Assembly (NCBI RefSeq): GCF_001511835.1
Contig: NZ_LN997848.1
Location: 4,699,501-4,763,500, forward strand
Length of the DNA: 64,000 nucleotides
Origin: Magnetospirillum sp. XM-1
Lineage (GTDB): Bacteria; Pseudomonadota; Alphaproteobacteria; Rhodospirillales; Magnetospirillaceae
Direction of reading: 5' to 3'
The translations under genes were made by a program, and so were the position numbers. Each line of letters begins with the position of its first letter. Within the stretch, counting starts at the first letter, position 1. The notes under the pieces are model-generated. The model was given only the letters and a program-made list of their open reading frames with translations, made no database searches and was not told the DNA's origin. Below, in pieces: positions 53,901-62,970 of this stretch.

Positions 53901-54749
53901 TTACGAGAACAGGTTGACCACCGATCCCGGCTGGTAGGTATCGTTGGTGAAGGCCTTGTCCATCTTCTCGCTGCTGGCTTGCGCCGCTTCGAACCCGATG
54001 GAGACGGCCTGAAGCTGCTGGGCGATCAGAAGCTTCTTCTGCTGGACCTGCTTGGCGACGTCGGCCTTGATGTCGGCCATGGATTGCTGCTGGTGATCCT
54101 TAATCTCGGTAATCCGGGTTTCGACCCAGTCCACTTCGCTGGCGACGATGTCGAGACGGTTGGAAATCCGCTTCAGCGCGAGATTGAGCTTATCGAGCGA
54201 ACTGCTGAGATTGTAGGTGGCCCCCGTCTTGGCATCGTCGTCGTCGACAGAGAAATGCTGGAGGCCAAGACCGTTCATACGGATCTGCCCCATTCCCTCG
54301 TCACCGATCAGGTCCACGTCGGTTCCCTCGGTAAACGGCAGGTTGCCCAGGCTGGCGTTGAACTTATCGATCTCGGCATCGTATCTCGTGGCGTCCACCG
54401 GATCGCCGGCCGCCGAGTTGATCTGCTGCTCGGCATTGAGCGACGTCAGGTTGCCGAAGTCGTCGAGCCGGTCCAGCAATTGGGTGCGGGCGTTGTTCAC
54501 CTGGGACTGGTATTCGACCAGCTTGGGCAGGCGCGTCTGAAGCTGGGCCAGTTCCTTGTCCAGGTTGGTGTCGTAGCTGTCCAGCGCCTTGCGCTGCAGC
54601 GCCGAGACCTCGTCGTTGTAGCGCACCACCATGGCGTTCTGCATATTGGCGAAGGCAAGGTTGAACGCCGGGCGCGCCGACATGCCAGACAGCGTGCTGA
54701 GCATCTGGGTCAGATCGCCGGCATAGGCACTGAGCACGGTATCGGTCAA
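53901..54749 (-). CDS. Flagellin-like coiled-coil protein
   Basis: 282 aa. GGGAGG lies five bases before TTG 54749, better than the upstream ATG at 54800 which would add 17 residues. The N-terminal half is helical (LTQMLSTLSGMSARPAFNLAFANMQNAMVVRYNDEVSALQ). The last about 90 residues have flagellin D0-D1-like helices (LNLALKRISNRLDIVASEVDWVETRIT, ADIKADVAKQVQQKKLLIAQQLQAV). The flagellin N-terminal signature is missing. It could be a minor filament or hook-associated component or an unrelated coiled coil. It lies in the flaF locus. No function is assigned. Confidence 0.65.
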   Translation of the reverse strand: MTDTVLSAYAGDLTQMLSTLSGMSARPAFNLAFANMQNAMVVRYNDEVSALQRKALDSYDTNLDKELAQLQTRLPKLVEYQSQVNNARTQLLDRLDDFGNLTSLNAEQQINSAAGDPVDATRYDAEIDKFNASLGNLPFTEGTDVDLIGDEGMGQIRMNGLGLQHFSVDDDDAKTGATYNLSSSLDKLNLALKRISNRLDIVASEVDWVETRITEIKDHQQQSMADIKADVAKQVQQKKLLIAQQLQAVSIGFEAAQASSEKMDKAFTNDTYQPGSVVNLFS

Positions 54750-54947
54750 GGGAACCTCCCACGCGGCGGGCGAGTTCTTCACCCATGCCGAGCCTAGCAT
54801 CGTTCCGTTAAGAAATCCATAAATCGGGGGGTCGGCGGGCCGGCGGCCGGTGTGGCGGGGTTAACAGTTTTCTAACCGAAGATGCCGCAGAATTATCGGC
54901 CAGAATCAACAATGTCCGCGCACCGAACGCCGCCCCAGGAGACTCCC

Positions 54948-55325
54948 ATGACCGAAGAAATCGGCGACCTCTCGAGCCTTCCCCTCCCCGAGCAGGAGGC
55001 CCTGAGCCTGGCCGAGGCCGCCATCGCGCTGGACCGGGCCCGCAGCGGCGAGAACCGCGCCGCCGAACTGGTGGCGGCGCTCAACCACAATCTCGAGGTC
55101 TGGGTGGCCATCCGCGCCCTGGCCCGGTCGCCGGGCAGCCCGCTGCCCCCCGATCTCAAGGCCAGCCTGATCCGGCTGAGCGAATTCGTCGCCCACACCA
55201 CCTTCACCAATGGCGCGTCCATCGGCGATTCCTCGCTCAACACCCTGATCAACATCAACATGCAATTGGCCGAAGGCCTGCTGGAAGGCCAGAAGAACGC
55301 CGCCGCGGCGACCAAGAAGGGCTGA
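54948..55325 (+). CDS. Second FlaF-like protein
   Basis: 125 aa. AGGAGA lies before ATG 54948. The core LVAALNHNLEVWVAIRALARSPG, then LIRLSEFVAHTTFTNG and SLNTLININMQLAEGLL matches the FlaF pattern of the gene at 53373-53861 (RLNWKLWTIFQ, LSLCQFVDFHT, LVNINRNIASGL) in the same order, which is why I call it a paralogue. It is on the opposite strand and converges with the TPR-GT9-like gene with no gap. It may be a regulator of another flagellin or of the coiled-coil protein. Confidence 0.72.
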   Translation: MTEEIGDLSSLPLPEQEALSLAEAAIALDRARSGENRAAELVAALNHNLEVWVAIRALARSPGSPLPPDLKASLIRLSEFVAHTTFTNGASIGDSSLNTLININMQLAEGLLEGQKNAAAATKKG

Positions 55326-56336
55326 TCAGCCCGCCCGTTCCAAAAGCGCCTGGCGCACGCGCCCCAGCACGCCCTGCCAGCCCTCTGCGTGAGCGGCCCG
55401 GAACAGCCGGGCCGTGGGATACCAGGGGCTGTCGTCGCGATCGAGCAGCCAGCGCCAGTCGGGAAAGCTGGACAGCACCACCCAGACAGGCCGCCCCAGC
55501 GCCCCTGCCAGATGGGCCGGCGAGGTGCACGACGAGATCACCAGATCCAGCGATTCCATGACGGCGGCGGTCTGGCTGAAATCGCTCAATTGCGGACCGA
55601 GATCGACGAAATTCCCGGGCATGCTCCGCCCCTCGAGCTGGAGGGCGGCGGGACCCTTTTGCAGGCTGAAGAACGTCACGCCCGGCACGTCCAGCAGGGC
55701 GAGATAAGGGGCCAGCCCCGGCGAGCGCCGCCCGTCATAGGGGGCCTCGGGATTGCCGCCCCACACCACTCCGACCTTCAGTCCGCCATAGGCGCCCAGG
55801 CGCTCCCGCCATTGGGCCGCCAGCCCGCAATCCGCCCGCAGATAGGGAATGTCGGCGGGTATGGTCTGCAAGGTGGTGCCGAACACGTGGGGCAGCGACA
55901 TCATCGGCACCTGGAAGTCGGGCGGCTCCATCGCCTGCCCCGGCTCCACCGCCTGGGCCACCCCCGGCACCGTCGACAGCAAGGCTCCCAATCCGGCGGG
56001 CGAGCCCACCACCACGCGGGCGCCGCGCGCCGCCAGCAACGCCCCATAGCGCACGAACTGGATATTGTCGCCGAACCCCTGCTCGCCCCGCATCAGGACG
56101 GTTTCACCCGCCAGGCGCTGCCCGCGCCAGCGGGGGCCGTGGAACTCGGGCTGGGGACGGTATTCGGCCAAGGGCAGGCCGCGGCGGTAATCGCCGTGAA
56201 GGAGCAGCATCTGGCCCAGGCACATCTTGACCCGAGGGTCGCCGCCGCCCTGGGCCGCGCGATAGATGTCCATGGCCCCGGCCAGGTCGCCCGCCTCGAT
56301 GCGCTGGAAGGCCGCCGCCAACGGGTCCGAGGCCAT
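55326..56336 (-). CDS. Short TPR protein with GT9-like glycosyltransferase domain
   Basis: 336 aa. A short TPR-like N-terminus (about 1-65) is followed by the same domain as the C-terminus of the gene at 20319-22499: VLMRGEQGFGDNIQFVRYGALLAARGARVVV, MMSLPHVFGTTLQTIPADIPYL, KVGVVWGGNPEAP, TFFSLQKGPAALQ and LDLVISSCTSPAHLAGALGRPVWVVLS. This is the GT9-like segment with the donor-binding part near the end. It lies 3 bases after the GT41-like gene on the same strand, the fourth in a series of glycosylation genes next to flagellin. Probable protein glycosyltransferase; acceptor and sugar are not known. Confidence 0.82.
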   Translation of the reverse strand: MASDPLAAAFQRIEAGDLAGAMDIYRAAQGGGDPRVKMCLGQMLLLHGDYRRGLPLAEYRPQPEFHGPRWRGQRLAGETVLMRGEQGFGDNIQFVRYGALLAARGARVVVGSPAGLGALLSTVPGVAQAVEPGQAMEPPDFQVPMMSLPHVFGTTLQTIPADIPYLRADCGLAAQWRERLGAYGGLKVGVVWGGNPEAPYDGRRSPGLAPYLALLDVPGVTFFSLQKGPAALQLEGRSMPGNFVDLGPQLSDFSQTAAVMESLDLVISSCTSPAHLAGALGRPVWVVLSSFPDWRWLLDRDDSPWYPTARLFRAAHAEGWQGVLGRVRQALLERAG

Positions 56337-56339
56337 GAT

Positions 56340-58253
56340 CTAGCCGCGCGGCAGATCGAGAGCCCGGATTCCCTTCAACCGCACGGAAATCTCGGTGCCC
56401 AGGGCATCCGGATTGCCCAGGCGCGAAGCCAGGACCTGCTGGCGCAGCTCGGAGCGGATCTGTCCCAGGTTCGGGTCCCGGGCCAGCCCGGCGGCGATAG
56501 CCACATAGCCGGCCGGATCGTCGGCGATCCACTCCGGCCGGTTCGCCGCCCGCAGAATGGAAGCTCCCATACGCCCGACCCGGCGGTCCCCGCGCAGGGA
56601 CACCACCGGCAGCCCCATCCACAGGTCCCAGGCCAGCTCGGTCAGTCCGTTGACCGGGGTCGAGTCCAGCACGATGTCGACCATGTGCGGAAAGGCCTTG
56701 GCGGCGGCGGTGGCGTTATCCTCCAGCGGCGCCTGGAAATGGACGCGGTTGGAGACGCCGTATTCGGCGAAGGCCTCCAGTCCCCAGGAGATCATCTCCT
56801 CTTCCCAGTCGTCGCGCCCGCCGATCATCAGATGGGCGCCGGGAACCGCCCACAGCACCCGCGACCACAGAGCCACGCTTTCCTCGGTCATTCCGGCGCC
56901 ATCGCCGTGGACGCCGAACATGGCGAAGCCCCGCGTCGAGCGCGGCAGGTCGAGGACATCCTCCTCGGGGGCCAGAATCTGCGGGAACCGGAAGGCCAGC
57001 AGATTGGGCAGCGATATTATCCGCTCCTCGCCGTAGGTCCGGCGGTCGACGGGCGCGGTCTCCTCGTCGGAGAAAACCACGCTCACGCCCGGCATCCGGT
57101 CGCACATGGGCGACGAGATCCAGTGAACCGTGACGGGCGCCCCCTCCCCCTTGAAGACCGGATAGCTGGCCCGCTCGCCGGGGCTGCAGAGATTCAGCAG
57201 GACGCCGGGCTGATCGCCGACGACGATGCGCCCCAAGGTCGCCTCGTCGATGCCGATGGACTGGCGCGGACGCATCACGCTGGTGCGCAGCAGGTCCGTC
57301 ACCGGGTCGTGGCGCGGATTGAGGGTGTAGAGGACCGTCATCTCCAGATGCTTCATCACCGGGGCCACGCAATGGGCCAGCGGACTGTCATAGACCTGGT
57401 CCCACATCAGGCCGACAACCGGCGAGTCAGCCTTCTCCCGGGCGTTGACCCGCCGCAGCGGAGCCTCGCGCTCGGCCACGAAGGCGTCGAGCAGCGCCTG
57501 GGACACCGGCCAGTTCGCCCCCGACTGCAGCACCAGGGAACCGGCCAGGGCGGCCCGCAGGGCGTCGTCGTCCCCGGCCAGTTCGAAGGCGATCTTCTGG
57601 TGTTCGATGGCGGCGTCGTGGCGGCCGCAGGCCATCATGGAATCGGCCAGAACCGCGTGCATCCTGGCGTCGGCCGGCTTGTGGTGCAGGGCGGCCCGCA
57701 TCATGGAGGCGGCGGCGAAGGGACGGCCCAGCTCCAGCATGGACCGGGCGATCAGCAGCATGCTGGCTTCATCGCCGGGATGGATGCGCAGGTGCTTTTC
57801 CGCCTGGTCCAGCGCCTCGCGGAACAGCCCCAGATGAAAGGCCGCCTCGGCCTTGGTCAGGTGATGGGAGATGCCGACGTTCAGCAGCGACGCCATGTAG
57901 GACGACAGGTCGTCCGGCACCAGATCCTTGGCGTCGGGACGCGGCTTCAGGCACACGGCCAGCTTGCCGTAATACAGCCCGTCGGCCAGGCGCCCCACCC
58001 GGGTGTAGAGGCTGGCCAGAACGTCCACCACCTCGCGGCAATCAGGCGCGATGGAATGGCCGCGCTCCAGCAGCTGGATGCCCAGACCGGCATCGCCGCT
58101 GCAAAACGAGGTGATGCCCATGGCCAGGAAATAGTAGGGATTGAGGCTGCCCTGCCCGATCCTCGCCTGACAGTGTTCCATCAGTTCGGCGGCGGTGCCG
58201 TTCTGAAGGATGCCGACCAGCTCCGCGATGTCCGCGGCGAATTCGTCACTCAT
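56340..58253 (-). CDS. TPR protein with O-GlcNAc-transferase (GT41)-like domain
   Basis: 637 aa. N-terminal TPR-like helices (about 1-270, LNVGISHHLTKAEAAFHLGLFREALDQAEKHL, LLIARSMLELGRPFAAASMMRAALHHKPA). The C-terminal half is a SPINDLY/OGT-like domain: VVGLMWDQVYDSP, FAMFGVHGDG, and the donor-binding DIVLDSTPVNGLTELAWDLWMGLPVVSLRG followed by DRRVGRMGASILRAANRPEWIADDPAGYVAIA, which is the OGT C-terminus pattern. GT41 enzymes add a sugar to Ser/Thr of cytoplasmic proteins. It starts 8 bases inside the 3' end of the Maf gene. It is a candidate flagellin glycosyltransferase, though the sugar is unknown. Confidence 0.83.
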   Translation of the reverse strand: MSDEFAADIAELVGILQNGTAAELMEHCQARIGQGSLNPYYFLAMGITSFCSGDAGLGIQLLERGHSIAPDCREVVDVLASLYTRVGRLADGLYYGKLAVCLKPRPDAKDLVPDDLSSYMASLLNVGISHHLTKAEAAFHLGLFREALDQAEKHLRIHPGDEASMLLIARSMLELGRPFAAASMMRAALHHKPADARMHAVLADSMMACGRHDAAIEHQKIAFELAGDDDALRAALAGSLVLQSGANWPVSQALLDAFVAEREAPLRRVNAREKADSPVVGLMWDQVYDSPLAHCVAPVMKHLEMTVLYTLNPRHDPVTDLLRTSVMRPRQSIGIDEATLGRIVVGDQPGVLLNLCSPGERASYPVFKGEGAPVTVHWISSPMCDRMPGVSVVFSDEETAPVDRRTYGEERIISLPNLLAFRFPQILAPEEDVLDLPRSTRGFAMFGVHGDGAGMTEESVALWSRVLWAVPGAHLMIGGRDDWEEEMISWGLEAFAEYGVSNRVHFQAPLEDNATAAAKAFPHMVDIVLDSTPVNGLTELAWDLWMGLPVVSLRGDRRVGRMGASILRAANRPEWIADDPAGYVAIAAGLARDPNLGQIRSELRQQVLASRLGNPDALGTEISVRLKGIRALDLPRG

Positions 58254-60246
58254 ACTGCCACCCCGTCACCTTCTCGAACAATTCCTCGTCCGATTCGAAC
58301 TTTTCGATGTTCTCGAAATACCATTCGGTCTGCAACGTCATTGCCCGGACGACCTCGAGGAATTCATCGCGCACGATGTCCCAGAACGCCGCCTTGTGCT
58401 CGGGGTCCTTCACCCGCTTGGCGTAATAGTCGAAGCACATCACCGCCATCATGACGGTGCCGCGCACGAAGAACTGGGCGACGGTGGGCGGCGCCTTGTA
58501 GTCGCTGATCAGCAGGTCGGACAGTTTGAGCACCATGGCGTTGACGTCGCCCAGGTGGTCGTCCATGGCCGCCACGCATTCCTCCAGCAGCGAGATGATG
58601 CTCTGCGGCCAATTCTCGCGGCCCCAGCGCTCGGTGAAATGGGCCTCGGTGCCGGGCAGGAAGGTGGCCTTGACCTTGGCGAGGGCCTTGGCCTTCATCT
58701 CGGGCGTCGATTTCAGCCGGATGGATTGGGAGCTCAGGGGCCGCGTGTTCTCGATCAGCAACCCGTCGCTGCAATTATAGGCGTCGACGCCCGGCCGGTA
58801 GCGGCCGATGATCCGCCCCAGGGCGTCGCGGGTCCACAGCATGATGGTCTCGCTGTAGACCAGTCCGCCGAAATTGCCCACGTCGCGAACGTCGAACACC
58901 GCCGTGAAGTCCATTGCCCCCTTCTGGCCTTCCATCTGGTCGTCGTCGTGGCGATAGAGGGAATGCTTGGAATGGTGGCGCTTGGGATTGCGGCTGCCGA
59001 GATCGACGCCGAACAGGTAAAGCTCGCGGAACCCCAGGGCCAGCGCCGCCGTGGTGCCGGTATTGGTCACCGTCGGCCCCGAATCCTCCAGGGAGTATTG
59101 CGGGCCGGGACTGAACAGCGCATAGGAACTGAGAGCCGGACGGAAGTAGTAGACCGCGTTGTCGAACAGGCTGCGCACCCTGGGGTCCACGGTGTTCGAC
59201 GCGATCAGCACCGCGTCGCCGAAGCCGAATTCGTCGTGGACGGCGGCCAGGGCGCGATAGGGCGCGGCGCCGTTCTCCAGCAGCATCTGAAAGTCCGGCT
59301 GGATGCCGTTGGCCAGCAGAACCCGCGACGCCGTGCCGCAGGAAACGATCACCGCCCGGTCCTGATTGGCCTTGATCACCTCGATATCGTCGTCCAGCGA
59401 CGGCCCCGAGCCCACGATGAACACCGGCGCGTTCAGGGCGTGCGCGGAGCGCTGCATGACCTGGTAATTGCCGTCGCGCAGGTTCATGTACGAGGCCCGC
59501 GTCATCTCCATCTCGTCATGGAAGAAACCAAGGCCGATGCCGATCAGCTGGGCGTCGCGCATGAACTCGGACATGGCCGCCATCAGGATCGGGCTGTTGT
59601 AGGCGACGAACACCCGCGCCCAATCGACCACCACCGGGCAGCAGCAGCGGATGGCCGCCCGCAGCGACCGGGCGATGTCGCCGGAATTGTCGGAGATGAT
59701 CAGATTGAAGCGGTAGGGATTCTCGCGGCGGGTCTCGAGAAGCGGCCGCCACTCCATGGTCGCCAGCGAGTGATAGATGAAATCCAGGTTGGGCTCGACG
59801 ATGTGGATGCCAGCCGGCTTGACCTGCTCGAGCAGCAGGGGGATCTGATAGCCGAGGCCAAGCCCGATGCACGCCAGATGGAAGCCCCCCGATTCCTCGG
59901 GAGATTGCAGGAATTCCATGCCGGCTTCGGTAGCGCGCTTCAAGGTGCGGTAAAGGAAGCGCTGGGTGATCAGGTCCACATGCCCGCTGGTCAGGGGGTT
60001 CATGTTGATGTGGCTGTCGATGCCGGTAGCCGATGCCTCGACCATGGCTTCGATCCGCTTGCGGCCGCCGGGGCCGTAAAGCAGCTCGCCCCGGAACTCC
60101 ACATCCAGGTCACCGTCCTGATTGGTGACGAGGCGGCTTTGCGGCTGGTAACTGCTGAGACGGGCGCCGAGCTCGGGCATGAGATCGATGAACGCCTGCA
60201 AATTCCTGGAGACCAGGTCGTTGTCGACGATTGCCGTCTCGAGCAT
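58246..60246 (-). CDS. Motility-associated Maf glycosyltransferase family protein
   Basis: About 666 aa. It belongs to the DUF115/Maf family, whose members transfer pseudaminic or legionaminic acid to flagellin Ser/Thr. Seen: the central MAF domain LNAPVFIVGSGPSLDDDIEVIKANQ and AVIVSCGTASRVLLANGIQPDFQML, SNTVDPRVRSLFDN and SGPTVTNTGTTAALALGFRELYLFGVDLG. An N-terminal region of about 170 aa contains SGGFHLACIGLGLGYQIPLLLEQ. ATG 60246 is chosen because AAGGA is nine bases away; ATG 60252 (MGML) is the alternative, and the longer frame has no family similarity. The gene lies about 155 bases after the flagellin gene on the same strand. It is probably the enzyme using the Pse products from 10-15 kb. 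Confidence 0.9.
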   Translation of the reverse strand: MLETAIVDNDLVSRNLQAFIDLMPELGARLSSYQPQSRLVTNQDGDLDVEFRGELLYGPGGRKRIEAMVEASATGIDSHINMNPLTSGHVDLITQRFLYRTLKRATEAGMEFLQSPEESGGFHLACIGLGLGYQIPLLLEQVKPAGIHIVEPNLDFIYHSLATMEWRPLLETRRENPYRFNLIISDNSGDIARSLRAAIRCCCPVVVDWARVFVAYNSPILMAAMSEFMRDAQLIGIGLGFFHDEMEMTRASYMNLRDGNYQVMQRSAHALNAPVFIVGSGPSLDDDIEVIKANQDRAVIVSCGTASRVLLANGIQPDFQMLLENGAAPYRALAAVHDEFGFGDAVLIASNTVDPRVRSLFDNAVYYFRPALSSYALFSPGPQYSLEDSGPTVTNTGTTAALALGFRELYLFGVDLGSRNPKRHHSKHSLYRHDDDQMEGQKGAMDFTAVFDVRDVGNFGGLVYSETIMLWTRDALGRIIGRYRPGVDAYNCSDGLLIENTRPLSSQSIRLKSTPEMKAKALAKVKATFLPGTEAHFTERWGRENWPQSIISLLEECVAAMDDHLGDVNAMVLKLSDLLISDYKAPPTVAQFFVRGTVMMAVMCFDYYAKRVKDPEHKAAFWDIVRDEFLEVVRAMTLQTEWYFENIEKFESDEELFEKVTGWQYE

Positions 60247-60353
60247 GCCCATTCTTCCTTTCCCCCAATCGGGGCCATGGTACCGTCCGTCTTTCCGCCG
60301 GCGCGGCCTTCCATCCAGGCGGGAGGAATTTCGCCGAAGAGCGGACAAAAGAA

Positions 60354-60376
60354 AAGAGGTGGCAAAGCCACCTCTT
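60354..60376 (-). terminator. Rho-independent terminator after the flagellin gene
   Basis: 10-base perfect stem AAGAGGTGGC with TTT loop on the minus strand, followed by TTCTTTTG. It lies just after the flagellin stop and before the Maf gene. Confidence 0.88.
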
Positions 60377-60401
60377 CTCCCAAGTTTTACGCCATTTCGA
60401 C

Positions 60402-61994
60402 TTAGCGGAACAGCGACAGGATCGACTTTTCGTTCTGACCGGCGAAGGACAGCGCCTGGATGCCCAGCTGCTGGCGGGTCTGCAGGGCCAGCAGGTTGGC
60501 GCCTTCCTCGTTCAGGTCGGCGAGGGTCAGCTTGCCCGAACCGGCCTGGAGCAGGTCGACGTAGTTCTTGGTGAAGTCCAGACGGGTGTTCAGCAGGGCG
60601 ACGTTGGTACCCAGATTCTGGGACACCGACCGCAGAGTGCCGAGGTTGTTGTCCAGATTGTTCACCAGATCGTTCACCACGCCGGACAGATTGGCGTCGA
60701 GCACATACTGGCCGGAAACGTAACCGAGGTTGGTTTCGGCGCTGATGTGCATGCCGTAGGCACCGGTGAGGCCGCCGGCGCTGAAGTAGGCCTGGCCCTT
60801 GATGTTGCCGCCGTTGGCCGAGGCGAACACGCCCACCGCCGAGAACGACACGGTGTCCTGGCCGGTGACCGAGCCGGAGCCCAGGGTCAGGGTCAGAACC
60901 GCACCCGCCGCGGTGCCGAAGCTGCCGTTGACGAAGGTGCTGGTGGTGGTGAAGGTACCGGCGGCGGAGTTGCCGGCCGACGCCACGGTGAAGGTCAGGT
61001 TGTAGGCGCCGTAGGCGAAGGTGTAGGTACCCTTGGCCAGCGAGTTGCCGGTCAGGCCATTGAGGGTGATGTCAATGGTGTCGCCCTTGTCCAAGCCAGA
61101 GATGCCGCCCGCAGTGAGGGCCGCGTACTCGACCGCGAACTTGGTGTTGTTCTGGATGCTGCCCTGGGTGACGTTCAGGTCGGACAGACCCGCACCGGTC
61201 AGATCGGCAGTGGTGGCGCGGAAGTTGAAGTCCTGGCCGTTGGTGAACACCGAGGTGGTGGTGAAGGCCACGTCGGCACCGAGGTCGGCGCCGCTGCTGC
61301 TGCCGGCGGAGAACACGGTGAAGCTCACCGTGGCCGAGCCGTACGAGAAGGTGTAGGAGCCCGAGGTCAGCGAGGTGGCGGTGCCGGCATAGGTGGCCTT
61401 GACCACGCCGCTGGTGCCCAGCGCCACGCCGGTGGCGTCGTCGAACGACAGCTGGAAGCCGCCGTTGGAGGTCACGGCCTTGGCGATGTTCAGACCGGCG
61501 GCGCCGACCTTCACGTCCACCGAACCCACTTCCAGGCTGGACCCGGTCAGGTTCGAGAAGCTGACGGTCAGGGTCTGGCCCTTGCCGGCGATCAGGTTCT
61601 GGCCCTGATACTGGGAGTCGGTGGCCAGATTGTCGAGCTGGCTGCGCAGAGCGTTGAACTGCGACACCAGGCTGCCGATCTGGGAGCTGGAAGCGGACTG
61701 CGCGTTCAGCGCAAGACCCTTGAGCTGCTTCACCAGGGTGGTGACGCCGGAAATGCCCTGCAGCGCGGTGGACAGGGCGGACACGCCCTGATCGATGTTG
61801 TCTTTCTTGCCCTGGAAGTCGCTGGCGCGGTCGGACAGCGCCTTGGCCTGGAAGTAGGCGACCGGATCGTCAATGGCGCTGGCGACCTTCAAACCGGTCG
61901 ACAGACGGCTCTGAGTACGATTCACGAGGCCTTGGGTGGACTGCAGAGCCAGCAGATTGCTGCGGACGGCAGAGGTAAGGGTGACGTCAGACAT
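60402..61994 (-). CDS. fliC: Flagellin
   Basis: 530 aa, a major filament protein. N-terminal D0-D1 (about 1-140) begins SDVTLTSAVRSNLLALQSTQ and contains RTQSRLSTGLKVASAIDDPVAYFQAKALSDRA. The C-terminal about 90 residues end ALSFAGQNEKSILSLFR, a standard flagellin tail. The middle (about 150-420) is Ser/Thr/Gly-rich and holds two copies of a related motif: SGSYTFSYG...TTTSVFTNG (211-253) and AKGTYTFAYG...TTTSTFVNG (319-357). AAAGGAGA lies six bases before ATG 61994. Many Ser/Thr in the middle are possible sugar sites for the nearby Maf and GT genes. A terminator follows. The symbol is a general flagellin name. Confidence 0.95.
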   Translation of the reverse strand: MSDVTLTSAVRSNLLALQSTQGLVNRTQSRLSTGLKVASAIDDPVAYFQAKALSDRASDFQGKKDNIDQGVSALSTALQGISGVTTLVKQLKGLALNAQSASSSQIGSLVSQFNALRSQLDNLATDSQYQGQNLIAGKGQTLTVSFSNLTGSSLEVGSVDVKVGAAGLNIAKAVTSNGGFQLSFDDATGVALGTSGVVKATYAGTATSLTSGSYTFSYGSATVSFTVFSAGSSSGADLGADVAFTTTSVFTNGQDFNFRATTADLTGAGLSDLNVTQGSIQNNTKFAVEYAALTAGGISGLDKGDTIDITLNGLTGNSLAKGTYTFAYGAYNLTFTVASAGNSAAGTFTTTSTFVNGSFGTAAGAVLTLTLGSGSVTGQDTVSFSAVGVFASANGGNIKGQAYFSAGGLTGAYGMHISAETNLGYVSGQYVLDANLSGVVNDLVNNLDNNLGTLRSVSQNLGTNVALLNTRLDFTKNYVDLLQAGSGKLTLADLNEEGANLLALQTRQQLGIQALSFAGQNEKSILSLFR

Positions 61995-62385
61995 AACAAA
62001 TCTCCTTTCTAGAGAGGCCGGTGCGATTCTCGCCCCGGGCTTCCTTACATTCCCCGCAACCGGCAAGCCACTGGCTGCGGGTCGCATGCAGGGAGCACAC
62101 TTCCTAACAACATCAGTCTAGATCAACTGACAGTCCCGGTGCAACCGAATTTTTGCCAATCACTTCAACATGATGCCGAGTTCAGGAATAAAGGATTTAT
62201 TAACCCTTCTCCCCAAAAGGATATTCACCCCGAGCGCTAAGTAACATTACTGTATTCATCAGAATATAGTCCGGAACAGCCGGACCATCAGTCAGTGAAA
62301 CAGCCTAAATTATCGCGCGATCCGCCGCCTGGGGCGATAGCTCCGCCCAGAATTACGGTCTCCGCCACTCCGGTACTACCACTTT
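61995..62385. other. Flagellin upstream region
   Basis: 391 bases between the flagellin start and the formyltransferase stop. It is markedly AT-rich between about 62140 and 62270, as in many flagellin promoters. I looked for a sigma-28 box (TAAA-N15-GCCGATAA) and a -24/-12 box on the minus strand and found no convincing match. A small palindrome GTCCGG-N5-CCGGAC is at 62269-62285. No gene is seen. Confidence 0.5.
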
Positions 62386-62970
62386 TCAGCGCCGGGCGCG
62401 CGGCTCCAGGGCTCGCACGGATGTATTCCATCCATCGGCGAGAAGGTGCGCCAGCGTTTCCTTATCCTTCATCCGGTGGAGACTGCCTTCCCCCACCTGC
62501 GGCAGGCGCGGGCAGGCGCCGGCGAGAATGGAGGGCCAGCACTCCTTGAACAGAGTCTGGATCTCCGCCTGGAGGCGGGCATAGGTGGAGGCCAGGGTGT
62601 CCTCGCCCGGTCCGAACGCCACTTCCGTCTGGGCCAGGATGTCGCCGGTGTCCACCCCGTCGGCCAGGCAGTGGATGGTGACGCCCTTGGGCGTGTCGTC
62701 GACGAAGCTCCAGAAATTGGGGTCCGCCCCCCGGTTCCAGGGCAGCAACGAGATGTGCAGGTTGACGGCGACCTCGGGCATGGCCGCCAGAACGTCGGGC
62801 TTCAGGATGTGGCGATAGCCGTAGCTGACCACCGCCTGAAAGCCGCCGGCGCGCACGAAATCGGCGTCGATCCGTTGATCCGTCTGCACCACCTCGCCCC
62901 CCCGGCTCCGCAGCCAGGCGAGCAGCGGCGAGTCGGCGGGGCCGAGGAAGAGGACGGCGCCGCCGCTCAT
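62386..62970 (-). CDS. Small formyltransferase family protein
   Basis: 194 aa. It has the formyl_transf_N pattern of methionyl-tRNA formyltransferase and sugar N-formyltransferases: [44 protein letters not shown] with the Asn and His of the active site, and [19 protein letters not shown] with the catalytic Asp. It is shorter than tRNA formyltransferase and has no C-terminal domain, so sugar N-formylation is a reasonable alternative. Its start overlaps the topA stop by four bases, and it lies just upstream of flagellin. It may make a formylated sugar for flagellin, but that is only inference. Confidence 0.8.
   Translation of the reverse strand: MSGGAVLFLGPADSPLLAWLRSRGGEVVQTDQRIDADFVRAGGFQAVVSYGYRHILKPDVLAAMPEVAVNLHISLLPWNRGADPNFWSFVDDTPKGVTIHCLADGVDTGDILAQTEVAFGPGEDTLASTYARLQAEIQTLFKECWPSILAGACPRLPQVGEGSLHRMKDKETLAHLLADGWNTSVRALEPRARR

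Noticed and set aside
55389..58454. Plus-strand open frame of 1021 codons over the TPR-GT genes
   Set aside because: Shadow of two well-supported minus-strand genes with conserved domains; its composition is His/Gln/Gly-rich.
61995..62385. Sigma-28 or sigma-54 promoter for flagellin
   Set aside because: No correctly spaced pair of boxes could be found. One TTGGCA...TTGCA pair has 13 rather than 10 bases between GG and GC.
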